From Kitagawia praeruptora (taxonomy: Eukaryota; Streptophyta; Magnoliopsida; Apiales; Apiaceae), in NCBI GenBank assembly GCA_037693485.1, contig CM075346.1, positions 124,670,001-124,734,000 on the forward strand: DNA of 64,000 nucleotides. Direction: 5' to 3'. Below, one piece after another: positions 12,362-23,700 of the stretch. Below the pieces are notes generated by a model. It searched no databases, was not told the DNA's origin, and saw only the letters and a program-made list of their open reading frames with translations. The position numbers were made by a program, and so were the translations under genes. The number at the start of each line of letters is the position of its first letter. Within the stretch, counting starts at the first letter, position 1.

Positions 12362-13085
12362 GGTGCTCAAATGAGACCACCCTTATAGTGAGAACTGAGA
12401 CCTTTCTATTTTATACTATATTACCCCACAATCTAATTTAATTATAGTACGTACTCTGTCAATTTCGTAACCCCGACCCCCACCTCTCACCCCCCCCACC
12501 CCCCCCATCGGCACTGGCATCGGAACCGGTCATCTTCTCCGGCGGCCGGCACCACCGCCTTTTCTTTTTCGATGTTTGGCCCTGCAGGGGCACCATATCC
12601 ATCGTCTTCCTCCGACGAGGTTCAATCCATGGAAGTTGATCTGCTGGAGTATCCATGAAAGTCGATCTGCTGGAAGATGAAGAAGAAAGTGGAGACTTGA
12701 TTGAAAAACTTGTCACAAATCTGAAATGAATAGGTGGTTAGTGGTGGTGGTGGTGGTGGTGGTGGCGACCGGAGATGGTGGTGTTGTGACTTGTCCGGTC
12801 TCAGATCTGGATTTTTTTAATGATTTATGCTCGAATTTTGATGATTTGTATAGAATTTTTTTGGTGATTTGCTTTTGCATTTTTGGTGATTTTCTTTGAT
12901 TTTTTGGTGATTTTGACCGAAAATTGGTGATTCTATGGGTGATAGGAGTGGTGGTGATTCGGTAATATGTGGTTATGGTGTGGTGGTAATAGAGTGACGA
13001 AGATGGTGGTTATGTGGTTATGAATTTTTGGTGATTTGTGTGTAAACTTGGTGATTTGGGTGTATACTTAAGTGGATTTTATCGT
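12359..13085. mobile_element. (TA)n-bounded element, copy D, truncated at its right end
   Basis: Left end GCAGGTGCTCAAATGAGACC, then AGTGAGAACTGAGACC. The part from about 12570 closely follows copy A from about 5720: both share the CAGGGGCACCAT word, GAAGAAAGTGGAGACTTGA, and GCGACCGGAGATGG. No AGGGCTATTC-type right end follows, and the sequence changes to copia-like spacer at about 13085. A GC-rich block at 12470-12610 stands out. A minus-strand open frame there (12459-12716) could be a captured gene fragment, which I do not recognise. Confidence 0.6.
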
Positions 13086-13428
13086 CAGTATCAGGATTGT
13101 GAAATTTGTGTGTACTATTGTTTCAAATCCTGAAGTTCATGTTATGTAGTAATCTAATTCTGAGTTTTGTTAAGTCTATGCTAGCAAGCTTTGATTCATT
13201 CATACTGATAATTTATATTTCAGATCAGTCAATAAACAACAATAGGCAAGTAGATAATAAGGAATTGTATTTTCATTAATTGAAAGCATTACATACATGG
13301 AAATGAAATACAAATATCTTTTTGTCTAACTTCTACTGATAACTCTATTCATGTCTAAAGTTGTAGCTGTTCTTAGTCTTCAAAGATCTACTTCAGGACA
13401 AGGAGCATCTCAAGAGTCACTTTGATGA

Positions 13429-13737
13429 TTACTCCTGGATTTCTTGTCTGGGCGACTTGAATGAGAGCAGCTGACTAGAATGTATAGCATCTCCATCAAG
13501 ATCAACCTCAGACTCTCGGCCAAATTCTTCATCCTCAAGATTTGAGGAGGTTAGAGGAAGATTGTATCCAACAGATGGATGTTTTAAGAGAAGGTTCTGG
13601 ACATTATTTGGATCTACTCCAACCATGTCTAAAGCGATGAGAAAAGTCATCTCTTCAAAGAGACGAACTATGAATCTTTGGCAATGAAAAATCGGTTCAT
13701 CATCTGTGAGGAATCGAAAGATGGGGTTTAAGGTCAT
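13429..13737 (-). CDS. Small acidic ORF of the copia remnant (unknown function)
   Basis: A 102-residue ORF starting at ATG (13737) on the strand opposite to the presumed parent element. It has a hydrophobic middle (FEEMTFLIALDMVGVD) and an acidic second half (NLEDEEFGRESEVDLDGD), with no signal peptide or recognised domain. A TATA-like TTTATAAACA on the minus strand lies about 80 nt upstream of the ATG (13813-13822). The sequence past the stop is AT-rich like a 3' UTR. Its position matches the small minus-strand ORF between pol and ORF3 in copia I, although the proteins do not obviously align. It may be a chance ORF. Confidence 0.4.
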   Translation of the reverse strand: MTLNPIFRFLTDDEPIFHCQRFIVRLFEEMTFLIALDMVGVDPNNVQNLLLKHPSVGYNLPLTSSNLEDEEFGRESEVDLDGDAIHSSQLLSFKSPRQEIQE

Positions 13738-13812
13738 TGTATTTTGTTGGAAGCTCTGTGTTTACAGAGAGTTTTGTGTGTTTTTGGAGTTAAGAAAGGA
13801 AAAGACATCATG

Positions 13813-13822
13813 TGTTTATAAA
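13813..13822 (-). promoter_or_regulatory. TATA-like box for the 13429-13737 ORF
   Basis: On the minus strand this reads TTTATAAACA, about 80 nt upstream of the ATG, which is a plausible plant core-promoter spacing. Inferred from sequence only. Confidence 0.4.
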
Positions 13823-14713
13823 GGAAAGAGTGAGAAGCTGAACAGTCATTTTGAAGTGTTCAATGTATCTGCGTATATATCTATGCGTATGACTGGTCCT
13901 TTCATATTTCCAAGATATTTTGACAATCTAACAAAATATTTTTGTTTGGAATATTGATGTTCTTTTCAGGTTAAAATTCCGAGATTGCCACGTGGAACTC
14001 CATTTAATCTCTAGAATCAGGATGATAGTGATCAGGAAAGCGAGAGTGATTTCATCAGGATTGATGAAAGGCATATGACACAGCCTATTTGTAGTACGAG
14101 GAATCAACTCAACTTAAATTAGATTGTAATAAGTAAATAATTTAATCTATCACAGGAATCTCAGAAGATGCTATCTGTGACAAGAAAAATTTCCAAGTCA
14201 ATCTATAGTTTTGATGTTTTACACTGGAAGAAGTTCAGCCTGCTGATCAAGCCTCAGTATAAAATCAAAGAAGTGGATTTATTTAGAGTGACAGAGATTT
14301 CTACAGTGACAGGTGATTATCAGTCAGAGTACAAGAGAATTAAAGAGAGATGAGACAAGAAAAAAGACCACATGTTTAAAGTTAGAAATGAAGAACAATC
14401 ATTGGAGTTAGTCGTTTATGAACCAGACAGTACATCGAACGTCAACAGAAAATTCAATGGTATTTCTTTATTAATTTCAGTGGTTCAAGAAAAGATTTGG
14501 CTACTTAAAGGATTCATATTTATTATTCTTTTAATTGATTAAATTATGTGATTAATTTAATTAATAAATTAATTCTATAAGAATTAATTTATTCTTTAAA
14601 ATAATTACTTAAATAATTAAATCAGAATTTTATGTAAAAGAAAATTAATTAAATGATTATCAGAAAATCATTTAATTGATTTAAGCTGAAAATTGTACTG
14701 ATACTACCTTTTC

Positions 14714-14852
14714 AGAAAGGTAGTACCGAAGGTAGTACTAGTGTTATTCAGAAGGTAGTACAAGCACAACAGAAAGGTAGTACCGAAGGTAGTACTAGTG
14801 TTATTCAGAAGGTAGTACAAGCACAACAGAAAGGTAGTACCGAAGGTAGTAC
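14714..14852. repeat. 57-bp tandem repeat (2.4 copies) at the gypsy insertion site
   Basis: Units at 14714-14770 and 14771-14827 are essentially identical, and a partial third (14828-14852) runs into the gypsy LTR. Each unit contains AGAAAGGTAGTACCGAAGG and a second GAAGGTAGTAC. It lies at the edge of the copia remnant and ends in AGTAC, the candidate target duplication of the gypsy LTR. Confidence 0.9.
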
Positions 14853-16123
14853 TGATAGAGTATATTTTTATATATATTTTAGATGATTTTATTCTCATAT
14901 TTATTGTGTTTTGCATTGATTTGGATTTTTATTTAATAGATTTGATTGTTTTATTGTAGGAAATAAAGAATTCATGACTTGGAAGGATTTGGAGCAAAAA
15001 GAGCTATTTTGGAGATAAAATAGGAGAAAATTCGTATTATTGGGCTACACGGGCTGTCTAACACTGTTTGGGCCGTATCTTGAGTTCCAGAAGTCAGAAT
15101 TTGACGATCTTACTATCCACGCGAAGCTTGTGGAATTTTCTTTAATTCAGAGGTGGTCCAATAAGCAAAATCCAACTGGAAGAGCCCAGAAACAGAGGAG
15201 AAAAAGAAGTGACGAATTTTACAAGAAAATCCTATTCAATTATGGATATCTTTTTGTAAATTGATTAGGATATTAAAAATACTTTTATTAGGAGATAGAG
15301 ATCAGATTTTATTAAGGAGTTTTTTTTTATAAAAGAAAGAGAGAACGTGAGGAGGAGGGAGATACGTATTTTTACAGAAGCTAGGGTTATTATTCTTTGC
15401 TCTCTTCATCTCTTCCTTTGTAAGCACTTGGTTTAATTTGGATCTTAATTGTTCTTCGTTATTCAAAGGTTTAAGGTATTTCTTATCTTCTCCTTATTAA
15501 TTACATGTTTATTATGGCTTTCTTGATTATTATTGTTAGTTTTAATCCTAGAATGAGTGAGTAGTTTAATTCTAGGGTATTAAGGGGAGCCATGTTTGCA
15601 CCATGATTTGGGCTTAATTTGATTAGTAAATTGATGGGTAGAGAATAATTCTGATTGATATGTTATAATTCTTAATTTGTGTAATTGCGCAATATCATGG
15701 ATTAATCGATTGCAATAGGAGTAATAGATCGAAAGATTTTACTACTAGAGGCTTACATACAATTAGCGGAATTGAAAGTTAGTGTGAAAACATCATTAGA
15801 TATTCTGAGAGTGTTAATGCTTGAAAAAGATTAACCATTGCTTTAATTACTTTATCCCATTGAAAAGCTATACTTTTATGATTTGTTTGGTGTAAACATG
15901 GTGAACCTGAATTGCCCTAGATCCCTTAATTAATTGATTTAAAACCTTTTTTAAATTTGTTTTAGTAGTTAATACAATTCTCCAACAATCGTTTGTGACT
16001 AGAAACAATTGATAATAGTTGAATTGAAATTGAAACTGTCTCCTTGAGGAATCGACCCGTATTTGCTAATATCTACTACAATAGATACCGTGCGCTTGCG
16101 GTTAGACATAATTTAACACATCA
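14853..16123 (+). repeat. Athila-like gypsy LTR, first copy (LTR A)
   Basis: Starts TGATAGAGTATATTTTTATA and ends AACACATCA. It aligns along its length with LTR B (17811-19091) with small differences; LTR B has an extra short duplication of GATCCTAGAATGAATGA at about 18506-18535. It is followed by AGTTTTTGGCG, the beginning of the primer-binding region, which then breaks off. The preceding five bases are AGTAC. About 1.27 kb, within the size expected for Athila LTRs. Confidence 0.85.
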
Positions 16124-17810
16124 AGTTTTTGGCGTTCTCAAATGTTTAAAAAAAATCAAAATCAAAAAAATTAAAAAATTAAAAATACCAAAAATAATTC
16201 TAGCCATGCAATTTGATTAGTTGTTGTATTTTGCTTGATACACCCATGCATGCGTAGAATTCTTGTGCTCTTGACGCTTTTGTATGAGAAGTCACGTGCT
16301 TTGTTCTTGTGCACACACTTTCACTAGCAAGTTGAAGCTGGTAGACTTAATTGGATGTTGTAAGTGATTAGAATGACATGAATATGTGCAAGATGACTTG
16401 GTTTACATGCTTTGAGTACAAGTAGGTACGTTAGAGAGTCTTGTTACTTGGGATTGATTATGTTTTGTCACACCAAGTGAGTATTGAGCCTATATGCATA
16501 TCTTTGCATGATTTTTCGTTTGCTTGAGTGTCCACATGTTGTTTACATTGCTAGTACTTACTTGAGATCTTTCTTGAAATGCATGACATTACTTGATGAT
16601 GAGATGATAAAGGCAATTAGGTTTAACCTCGTATTTCCCATATTTCCACACCTTTTAAACATGATCAATTAGTTAACCCTTTGAGCTTAATCCTATTCTT
16701 TTGGTGACACACCACATTACTTGCCATTATCTTTTTTATTCTATTGGCCTTACATTGAATTTGAACCTAAATTGTCAAAGGCTAGTATCGTGCTTAAGGG
16801 AGTAATAAGGTGTTCATAAAAGGGGGGTTATTGATGATCATACCATTGGGGAATATTGATTTTGGTTGATGCTTGTTAGTCGAAATTCATAATAATATCT
16901 ATGGATCATTGTGCTTATTCCTTAACTCTCAGAAAAAAAAAGAAAAAAAATAGAAAAAAAAACAGAAAAAAATAGAAAAAAAAAGAAAAAAAAATAAATT
17001 TGAGAGCATTCTTATGTTTGTATAATCCTTCTTCATTCGACTAGTCAAGTTATTATGTAAGGGTTATTGAAAAATCCAAGTGTGGGGAAGTATTTGTTTT
17101 AATAGAAAGGGAATTGAATAATGATTATTGTTGGGTACTAGCTTTTGACATTTAACCTGTTTTAGCTTTACTTGACATACCTGGTCCCTAGCCCCCGCTA
17201 CAACCCGATTAAAGACCTTTTGATTGTCATCAGTGATGTATGTTGTGTTGAGAGTGAGATTGATTGCGAGTGTCAAGTTGTGTTTATGATTTTGTTGGAA
17301 TTGAGTGATACACTTAACCTTGTTCTTGAGTGAATATTCGTTTTTGAGTGAAAGGTGAGTTATTACTTGTTTTGGCATAGGAGATCCCGGGTTTAGACTT
17401 AAAGATGTATTTCTTGTGGGCTCAGCATGATTACCAACAATTTTTACACTTGACATAAATTTTTATGACCTTCTGCATGTTGGTTGAGTAGACTACGTGA
17501 ATACTTGCACTTTCGACACCAAGACATCGTATGTTTGCTTTGATTCTTAAGTTGATGTGGCATGAGAGGACTTGTGTGTGTGGTGTTGTGTTAGCATTGA
17601 TCTTTTGCATGGTTAGATAAATTTTGTGGGTATATTCACTATAAACCCTCACGAGACAACACTCGTCCTACTAGGGCTGCCTAGGGGTTTAACGGCTTGT
17701 TGCATATGCTCAATGCAATCGTGTCATCTACGAAAGTGATGTTTGTTAGGACTTAGTTTTCATTTCACTTATTTGCCCGAGGACGTGCAAATGCTTAGTG
17801 TGGGGATGTT
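16124..17810 (+). mobile_element. Gypsy interior with gag-pol-ORF3 deleted
   Basis: After 11 bases of primer-binding region the sequence jumps at about 16134 to the element's 3' non-coding region. 16134-17758 is nearly identical to 27305-28910. The gag, pol and ORF3 region (about 8.2 kb in the neighbouring copy) is missing. It ends with GCTTAGTGTGGGGATGTT, the polypurine-tract region directly before LTR B. An A-rich tract (16930-17000) is polymorphic between the two copies. Open frames here are not coding in either copy. Confidence 0.85.
17793..17810 (+). promoter_or_regulatory. Gypsy polypurine tract before LTR B
   Basis: The sequence AGTGTGGGGATGTT immediately precedes the TG of LTR B. This is the expected place for plus-strand DNA priming in LTR retrotransposons. 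Confidence 0.7.
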
Positions 17811-19091
17811 TGATAAAGTATATTTTTATATATATTTTAAATGATTTTATTCTCATATTTATTGTGTTTTGCATTGATTTGGATTTTTATTTAATAGATT
17901 TGATTGTTTTATTGTAGGAAATAAAGAATTCATGACTTGGAAGGATTTGGAGCAAAAAGAGCTATTTTGGAGATAAAATAGGAGAAAATTCGTATTATTG
18001 GGCTACACGGGCTGTCTAACACTGTTTGGGCCGTATCTTGAGTTCCAGAAGTCAGAATTTGACGATCTTACTGTCCACGCGAAGCTTGTGGAATTTTCTT
18101 TAATTCAGAGGTGGTCCAATAAGCAAAAATCCAACTGGAAGAGCCCAGAAACAGAGGAGAAAAAGAAGTGACGAATTTTACAAGAAAATCCTATTCAATT
18201 ATGGATATCTTTTTGTAAATTGATTAGGATATTAAAAATACTTTTATTAGGAGATAGAGATCAGATTTTATTAAGGAGTTTTTTTATAAAAGAAAGAGAG
18301 AACGTGAGGAGGAGGGAGATACGTATTTTTACAGAAGCTAGGGTTATTATTCTTTGCTCTCTTCATCTCTTCCTTTGTAAGCACTTGGTTTAATTTGGAT
18401 CTTAATTGTTCTTCGTTATTCAAAGGTTTAAGGTATTTCTTATCTTCTCCTTATTAATTACATGTTTATTATGGCTTTCTTGATTATTATTGTTAGTTTT
18501 AATCCTAGAATGAATGAGATCCTAGAATGAATGAGTAGTTTAATTCTAGGGTATTAAGGGGAGCCATGTTTGCACCATGATTTTGGCTTAATTTGATTAG
18601 TAAATTGATGGGTAGAGAGTAATTCTGATTGATATGTTATAATTCTTAATTTGTGTAATTGCGCAATATCATGGATTAATCGATTGCAATAGGAGTAATA
18701 GATCGAAAGATTTTACTACTAGAGGCTTTCATACAATTAGCGGAATTGAAGGTGAGCGTGAAAACATCATTAGATATTCTGAGAGTGTTAATGCTTGAAA
18801 AAGATTAACCATTGCTTTAATTACTTTATCCCATTGAAAAGCTATACTTTTATGATTTGTTTAGTGTAAACATGGTGAATTGCCCTAGATCCCTTAATTA
18901 ATTGATTTAAAACCTTTGTTAAATTTGTTTTAGTAGTTAATACAATTCTCCAACAATCGTTTGTGACTAGAAGCAATTGATAATAGTTGAATTGAAATTG
19001 AAACTGTCTCCTTGAGGAATCTACCCGTATTTGCTAATATCTACTACAATAGATACCGTGCGCTTGCGGTTAGACATAATTTAACACATCA
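17811..19091 (+). repeat. Athila-like gypsy LTR, second copy (LTR B)
   Basis: Starts TGATAAAGTATATTTTTATA and ends AACACATCA, about 1.28 kb. It serves both as the 3' LTR of the deleted left copy and the 5' LTR of the coding right copy, giving an LTR-interior-LTR-interior tandem of the kind left by unequal recombination. Confidence 0.88.
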
Positions 19092-19097
19092 AGTTTT

Positions 19098-19115
19098 TGG
19101 CGCCGCTACCGGGGA
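19098..19115 (+). promoter_or_regulatory. Primer-binding site, tRNA-Asp type
   Basis: TGGCGCCGCTACCGGGGA, seven bases after the LTR end. Plant Athila/Tat gypsy elements commonly use TGGCGCCGTTGCCGGGGA, complementary to the 3' end of tRNA-Asp. This copy differs from that at two bases. Confidence 0.85.
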
Positions 19116-19228
19116 GACGCCTAGTTTCTATTATTTTAGTTCGATTGTTTTTGATTGTTTCTCTTGTCTCTTTGGAACTCTTGTTCCAACTGAGACCGAT
19201 CTTACTGCTTTTCCTTGTTTAGTTGTTG

Positions 19229-20785
19229 ATGCCCAAGACCAGGTCTCAAACGAAAGAAGATCAAGCGAAAGAGGATACAACTCCTCTTAGTCCAGATTCT
19301 GGAATTACTTGTCAACAATACATAGATCAACAAAGGAAAGAAAAGCAGCAAAGGATATCTGAACCAAAGATTAAAATGACGGACCTTCCTCCCAAATCTT
19401 TGAAGAACTACTCACAGCCCTCTCCGAGTGGGGTACCTACTGGCCTTGTTATGCCAGCGATTCAAGCAGCAAATTTCGAGATCAAGCCCGCTTTGTTCAC
19501 TATGATCCAACAGAATCAATTTGCTGGGCTTGCCTCTGAAGACCCTACAAATCATCTGCAACGGTTTCAACAGCTCTGTTCTACAATTAAACATCAGGGA
19601 GTCACTCCAGACCAGTTGAAAGTCATGTTGTTCGGTTTCTCTCTTCGTGATAAAGCTAAAAAATGGTTGAATAATATTGACCTGACCGAGTGGGATAAGA
19701 TTGCTCAAGCTTTCTTAACTGAGTTCTTCCCTCCTAACAGAACCGACGATTTGATCGACAAGATGATGGGTTTTAAGCAAGATTATGGTGAATCTCTTCG
19801 GGATGCTTGGGACAGATTCAAGGATTATCAACGTGCATGCCCTCACCATGGTCTTGAGAAGTGGTTTCTGCTTAAACGCTTCTACAATGGTCTTGATCCT
19901 GAAACAAAAGGTATGGTTGATAACGCTGCAGGTGGTGTATTTCTGGATAAAGGAGTTGATGATGCACATGCTTTTCTTTCAAATTTGGCTGCCAATCACT
20001 TCAGTAATCCGAGAGCAGCCAAGAAAGGGGGTAAACTTGAAGTGGATGCTTATTCTCTATTATCATCTCAACTCGCTGCATTAACTCAGGAGATCCACTC
20101 ATTGAAAACATCTCAGCCCTCTACTCAACCTATGATTATCAATGCATTGTCATCCATGGCTCCTATGAATAATCCTGTTTGTGAAGTCTGTGGCATCCAA
20201 GGCCACTATGGTAACGATTGCCTATATAATGCTCAAAATTCACAAAATTTTCAGATGGAGCAAGCCAATGTTTTCCAACAGAGGCAGCAGTACAATCCGT
20301 ACTCTAACACTTACAATCCTGGTTGGAAAGATCATCCAAATTTCTCATATAGGAACAATAATTCTCAGAATTCAAGTGTTCCTAATCAGCAGCAATATCA
20401 GTAGTCGTATCAGCCTCCTCCACAGCAACAGTATAGGCCTCCTCAAGGACCTATGAATCCCCCTGGATTCCAAAGGCCTCCTCAGAATTATGCTCCTCAA
20501 GCAAATCATGCTGCACAGGCTGATAATCAAGGTGATATGATGAAGATATTGTTACAAATGCAAACAAAGATGAACCAGATGGAGATACATAACAAGATGC
20601 TGGAAACTCAGATTGCTCAAATGGCTAGTTCTTCGTCTACAAGGCAACAAGGCTCTCTACCAGCACAACCAACTCAGCCAAAGGAAAATGTGAATGCCAT
20701 TGCTCTTAGGAGTGGTCGTACATATGATGCTCCTCCAATGCCTACTGGCGATGTTCCTACTGAGAAAGAAAAAGAGAAATCTTGA
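19229..20785 (+). pseudogene. gag: Gypsy gag, interrupted by a stop and a frame change
   Basis: Begins MPKTRSQTKE, the typical Athila gag start; the ATG at 19229 is preferred over upstream TTG codons. A retrotransposon gag region (residues about 90-230, with LRDKAKKWLNN and WDRFKDYQRACPHHG) is followed by a CCHC zinc knuckle CEVCGIQGHYGNDC at residues 318-331. A TAG at 20402-20404 interrupts a Gln/Pro-rich stretch, and the same frame continues to a TGA at 20783. Around 20770, in an A-rich run, coding moves to the next frame, consistent with a single-base indel, because Athila gag and pol are normally one frame. Gag would form the particle and bind RNA, but this copy cannot make a full protein. 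Confidence 0.85.
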
Positions 20786-23700
20786 GGAAGACAAGGTAGA
20801 GAAAGTTGTTGAAGATACAAACGAAGGTGAAACTGAGGAGAGCAAAAAAAAGGACAAAGAGAAGAGTACAGTTACTCCTCCACCATTTGTGCCAAAGCTC
20901 CCATTCCCTAGTAGGATGAACAGAACTAAGGTGGACCAGCAGTTTGGTAAGTTCATGACACTTGTCAAGAATCTTGAGGTAACAGTTCCTTTCACTGATT
21001 TAATTTCTCAAGTTCCATCATATGCAAAGTTTCTTAAGGATATTCTCACTAAGAAAAGGTCTTTTGGTGAGGTGGAGACAGTAGCTTTTACTGAAGAGTG
21101 TAGTGTTGTTTTACAGAATAAGTCTCCACCTAAGCTTAAAGATCCTGGTAGTTTTTCGATCCCGTGTCATTTAGGTGCATTGTTTATTGATAAAGCTTTA
21201 TGTGATTTAGGCGCTAGCGTCTTAGTCATGCCTCTCTCGGTTTTTCAAAAACTAAATATGGGAGAATTAAAATGTACATAGATGACTTTGCAAATGGCAG
21301 ACCGTTCGATAAAATATACCCTTGGAATTTTAGAGGATGTGCCTGTTAGGGTTGAAAAATTCTATATTCCTGTAGACTTTGTAGTTCTAGATATGGAAGA
21401 GGATAGCCAAATACCTATTATTTTAGGTAGACCATTTCTCTGTACTGCAGGTGCTGTAATTGATGTTAAAAGTGGGACTCTCACATTGAGCGTTGGTGAT
21501 GATAAAATTACTTTTACTCTAACCTCTGCTCTTAAATCCCCTTTGCTTGAGAATACTTGCTGCAGGATTGATGTTATAGATGAAATTGTCCAAGATGAGA
21601 CGTCTCAGATTCTATTGAATGATGCATTGGAAGCCGTGCTCATGCTTGAAGCTTCAGAAGGAGAACGACATGTTGAAGTCGATTCATTGATTCTTGAGTT
21701 GGATGGTGTAGCTGATCTGAATTGTGAGGTAACCAGCACTGTCACTTCTTGTGGTGAACCTCATGTAAACAAGTTAGAGCTAAAGTCTTTGCCATCTAAT
21801 CTGAAATATGTGTTTCTTGATGATGAAAAGACTTGTCCTGTGATTGTTAGCTCTAGTCTTGATGATAACCAGGTTTTTAAGCTTCTTACTGTTCTGCGTG
21901 CGTATAGAAAAGCTATTGGGTATAGTATCGATGATCTTACAGGGATTAGCCCAGACTTTTGCATGCATAGAATTCACTTAGATGATGACCATAAGCCTTG
22001 CATACAGGGACAACGTCGCTTGAACCCTAACATGCAAGAGGTTGTTAAAAAAGAAGTTTTGAAATTGTTAGATGCGGGCATCATTTACCCAATTTCTGAT
22101 TCTAAATGGGTAAGCCCAGTTCAGGTAGTCCCTAAGAAATGAGGAACAATGGTAATTAAAAATGATAAAGATGAATTAATTCCCACTCGAATTGTCACCG
22201 GTTGGCGAATGTGCATTGATTACCGTAAGTTAAACACTGCTACTAGAAAAGACCATTACCCTCTCCCTTTCATTGATCAGATGTTAGAAAGACTTGCTAA
22301 GCATAAGTACTTTTGCTATTTAAGCGGATATTCAGGGTTCTTTCAGATCCCTATACATCCTGATGACCAAGAAAAGACTACATTTACTTGCCCATATGGT
22401 ACCTTTGCATATCGTAGAGTGCCTTTTGGTTTGTGTAATGCCCCTGCTACTTTTCAGCGTTGCATGACTGCCATATTTTCTGATTTCATAGAGTCTATCA
22501 TGGAAGTATTTATGGATGATTTCAGTGTTTATGGGTTTGATTTTGATGTATGTCTGCATAATCTTTCTAAAGTGCTTAACCGTTGTGAAGAGGTGAATTT
22601 GGTTTTGAATTGGGAAAAGTGCCACTTCATGGTTAATGAAGGAGTGGTACTTGGTCACTTGATTTCTGAACGTGGCATCCAAGTTGACAAAGCAAAAATT
22701 GAGGTGATTGAGAAACTTCCTCCTCCTGTTAATGTCAAGGGAGTGAGGAGTTTCCTTGGTCATGTGGGTTTTTACCGTCGTTTTATAAAAGATTTTTCAA
22801 AAATTGCAAAACCCCTCACTCAATTGTTGCTTAAGGATGCCACCTTTGTGTTTACTGACGCTTGTTTGGAGTCTTTTATCAGGATTAAGGAAGCTTTGAT
22901 AAGTGCACCAATCATTCAATCTCCAGATTGGAATCTTCCATTTGAAATCATGTGTGATGCAAGTGATTATGCAGTTGGAGCAATTCTCGGTCAAAGGAAA
23001 GACAAGGTATTGCACGCCATTTACTTTGCAAGTAAAACCTTGGATGAAGCTCAAGTCAATTATGCTACGACTGAGAAGGAACTTCTAGCTGTGGTCTACG
23101 CTCTTGACAAATTCTGAGCCTATCTCATTGGCTCCAAGGTCATTGTTCACACTGATCATTCAGCACTTAAGTATCTGTTGGCGAAGAAAGAAGCAAAGCC
23201 AAGGCTTATTCGTTGGATTCTGTTACTCCAAGAATTTGACTTGGAAATCAAAGACAAGAAGGGTGCTGAGAATGTAGTTGCGGATCATCTTTCACGGTTG
23301 CGTTTCAAATCTGATATTGCGTCAAGTACTCATATTGACGATTCTTTTCCAGATGATCACTTGTTTTCGGTTGCTACTCAAACTCCATGGTATGCAGATT
23401 TTGAAAATTTCTGTGTTAGTGGATCTCACCCTCCAGAATTGACTTATCAGCAAAGAAAGAGGTTTTATCACGATGCTAAACAATATTTTTGGGATGACCC
23501 TTTCTTGTATCGGAAGTGTGCTGATGGAATTTTTCGTAGATGTGTCCCTGAGTTCGAAGTACATGACAATCTCAAGCATTGTCATTCTCTCGCATGTGGA
23601 GGCCACCATGGTCCTTCCAAAACTGCTGCTAAGGTACTTCAATCCGGTTTCTTTTGGCCGTCTCTATTTAAGGATGCTCGTGCTTTCTGTTTGGCGTGTG

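Larger units (their letters stand above)
13086..14852 (+). mobile_element. Copia (Sirevirus-like) remnant left of the gypsy cluster
   Basis: The left part (13090-13290) resembles in wording and layout the pol-ORF3 spacer of copia I (52920-53200). Both contain CAGTAT/CTGAT words, a TTTTCATT AT-rich 3' UTR-like block, and then a minus-strand small ORF. The right part (14020-14110) has repeated ATCAGGAT words like those in the LTRs of copia I and the solo LTR. No pol or ORF3 coding remains. The gypsy LTR at 14853 cuts it. It may continue as the LTR fragment at 28911; this is inferred from position and not proven. Confidence 0.4.

Noticed and set aside
14704..14916. CRISPR-like array or repeat protein from the 57-bp units
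   Set aside because: The units are contiguous with no unique spacers, in plant DNA; the minus-strand ORF is just the repeat translated.
17064..17652. Minus-strand ORFs of 130 and 73 codons, repeated at 28216-28804
   Set aside because: They recur only because the region is duplicated; they show no domain and lie in gypsy non-coding sequence.
19098..19115. A tRNA-Asp gene fragment
   Set aside because: It is only 18 bases, complementary to a tRNA 3' end, and in the correct place for a primer-binding site.
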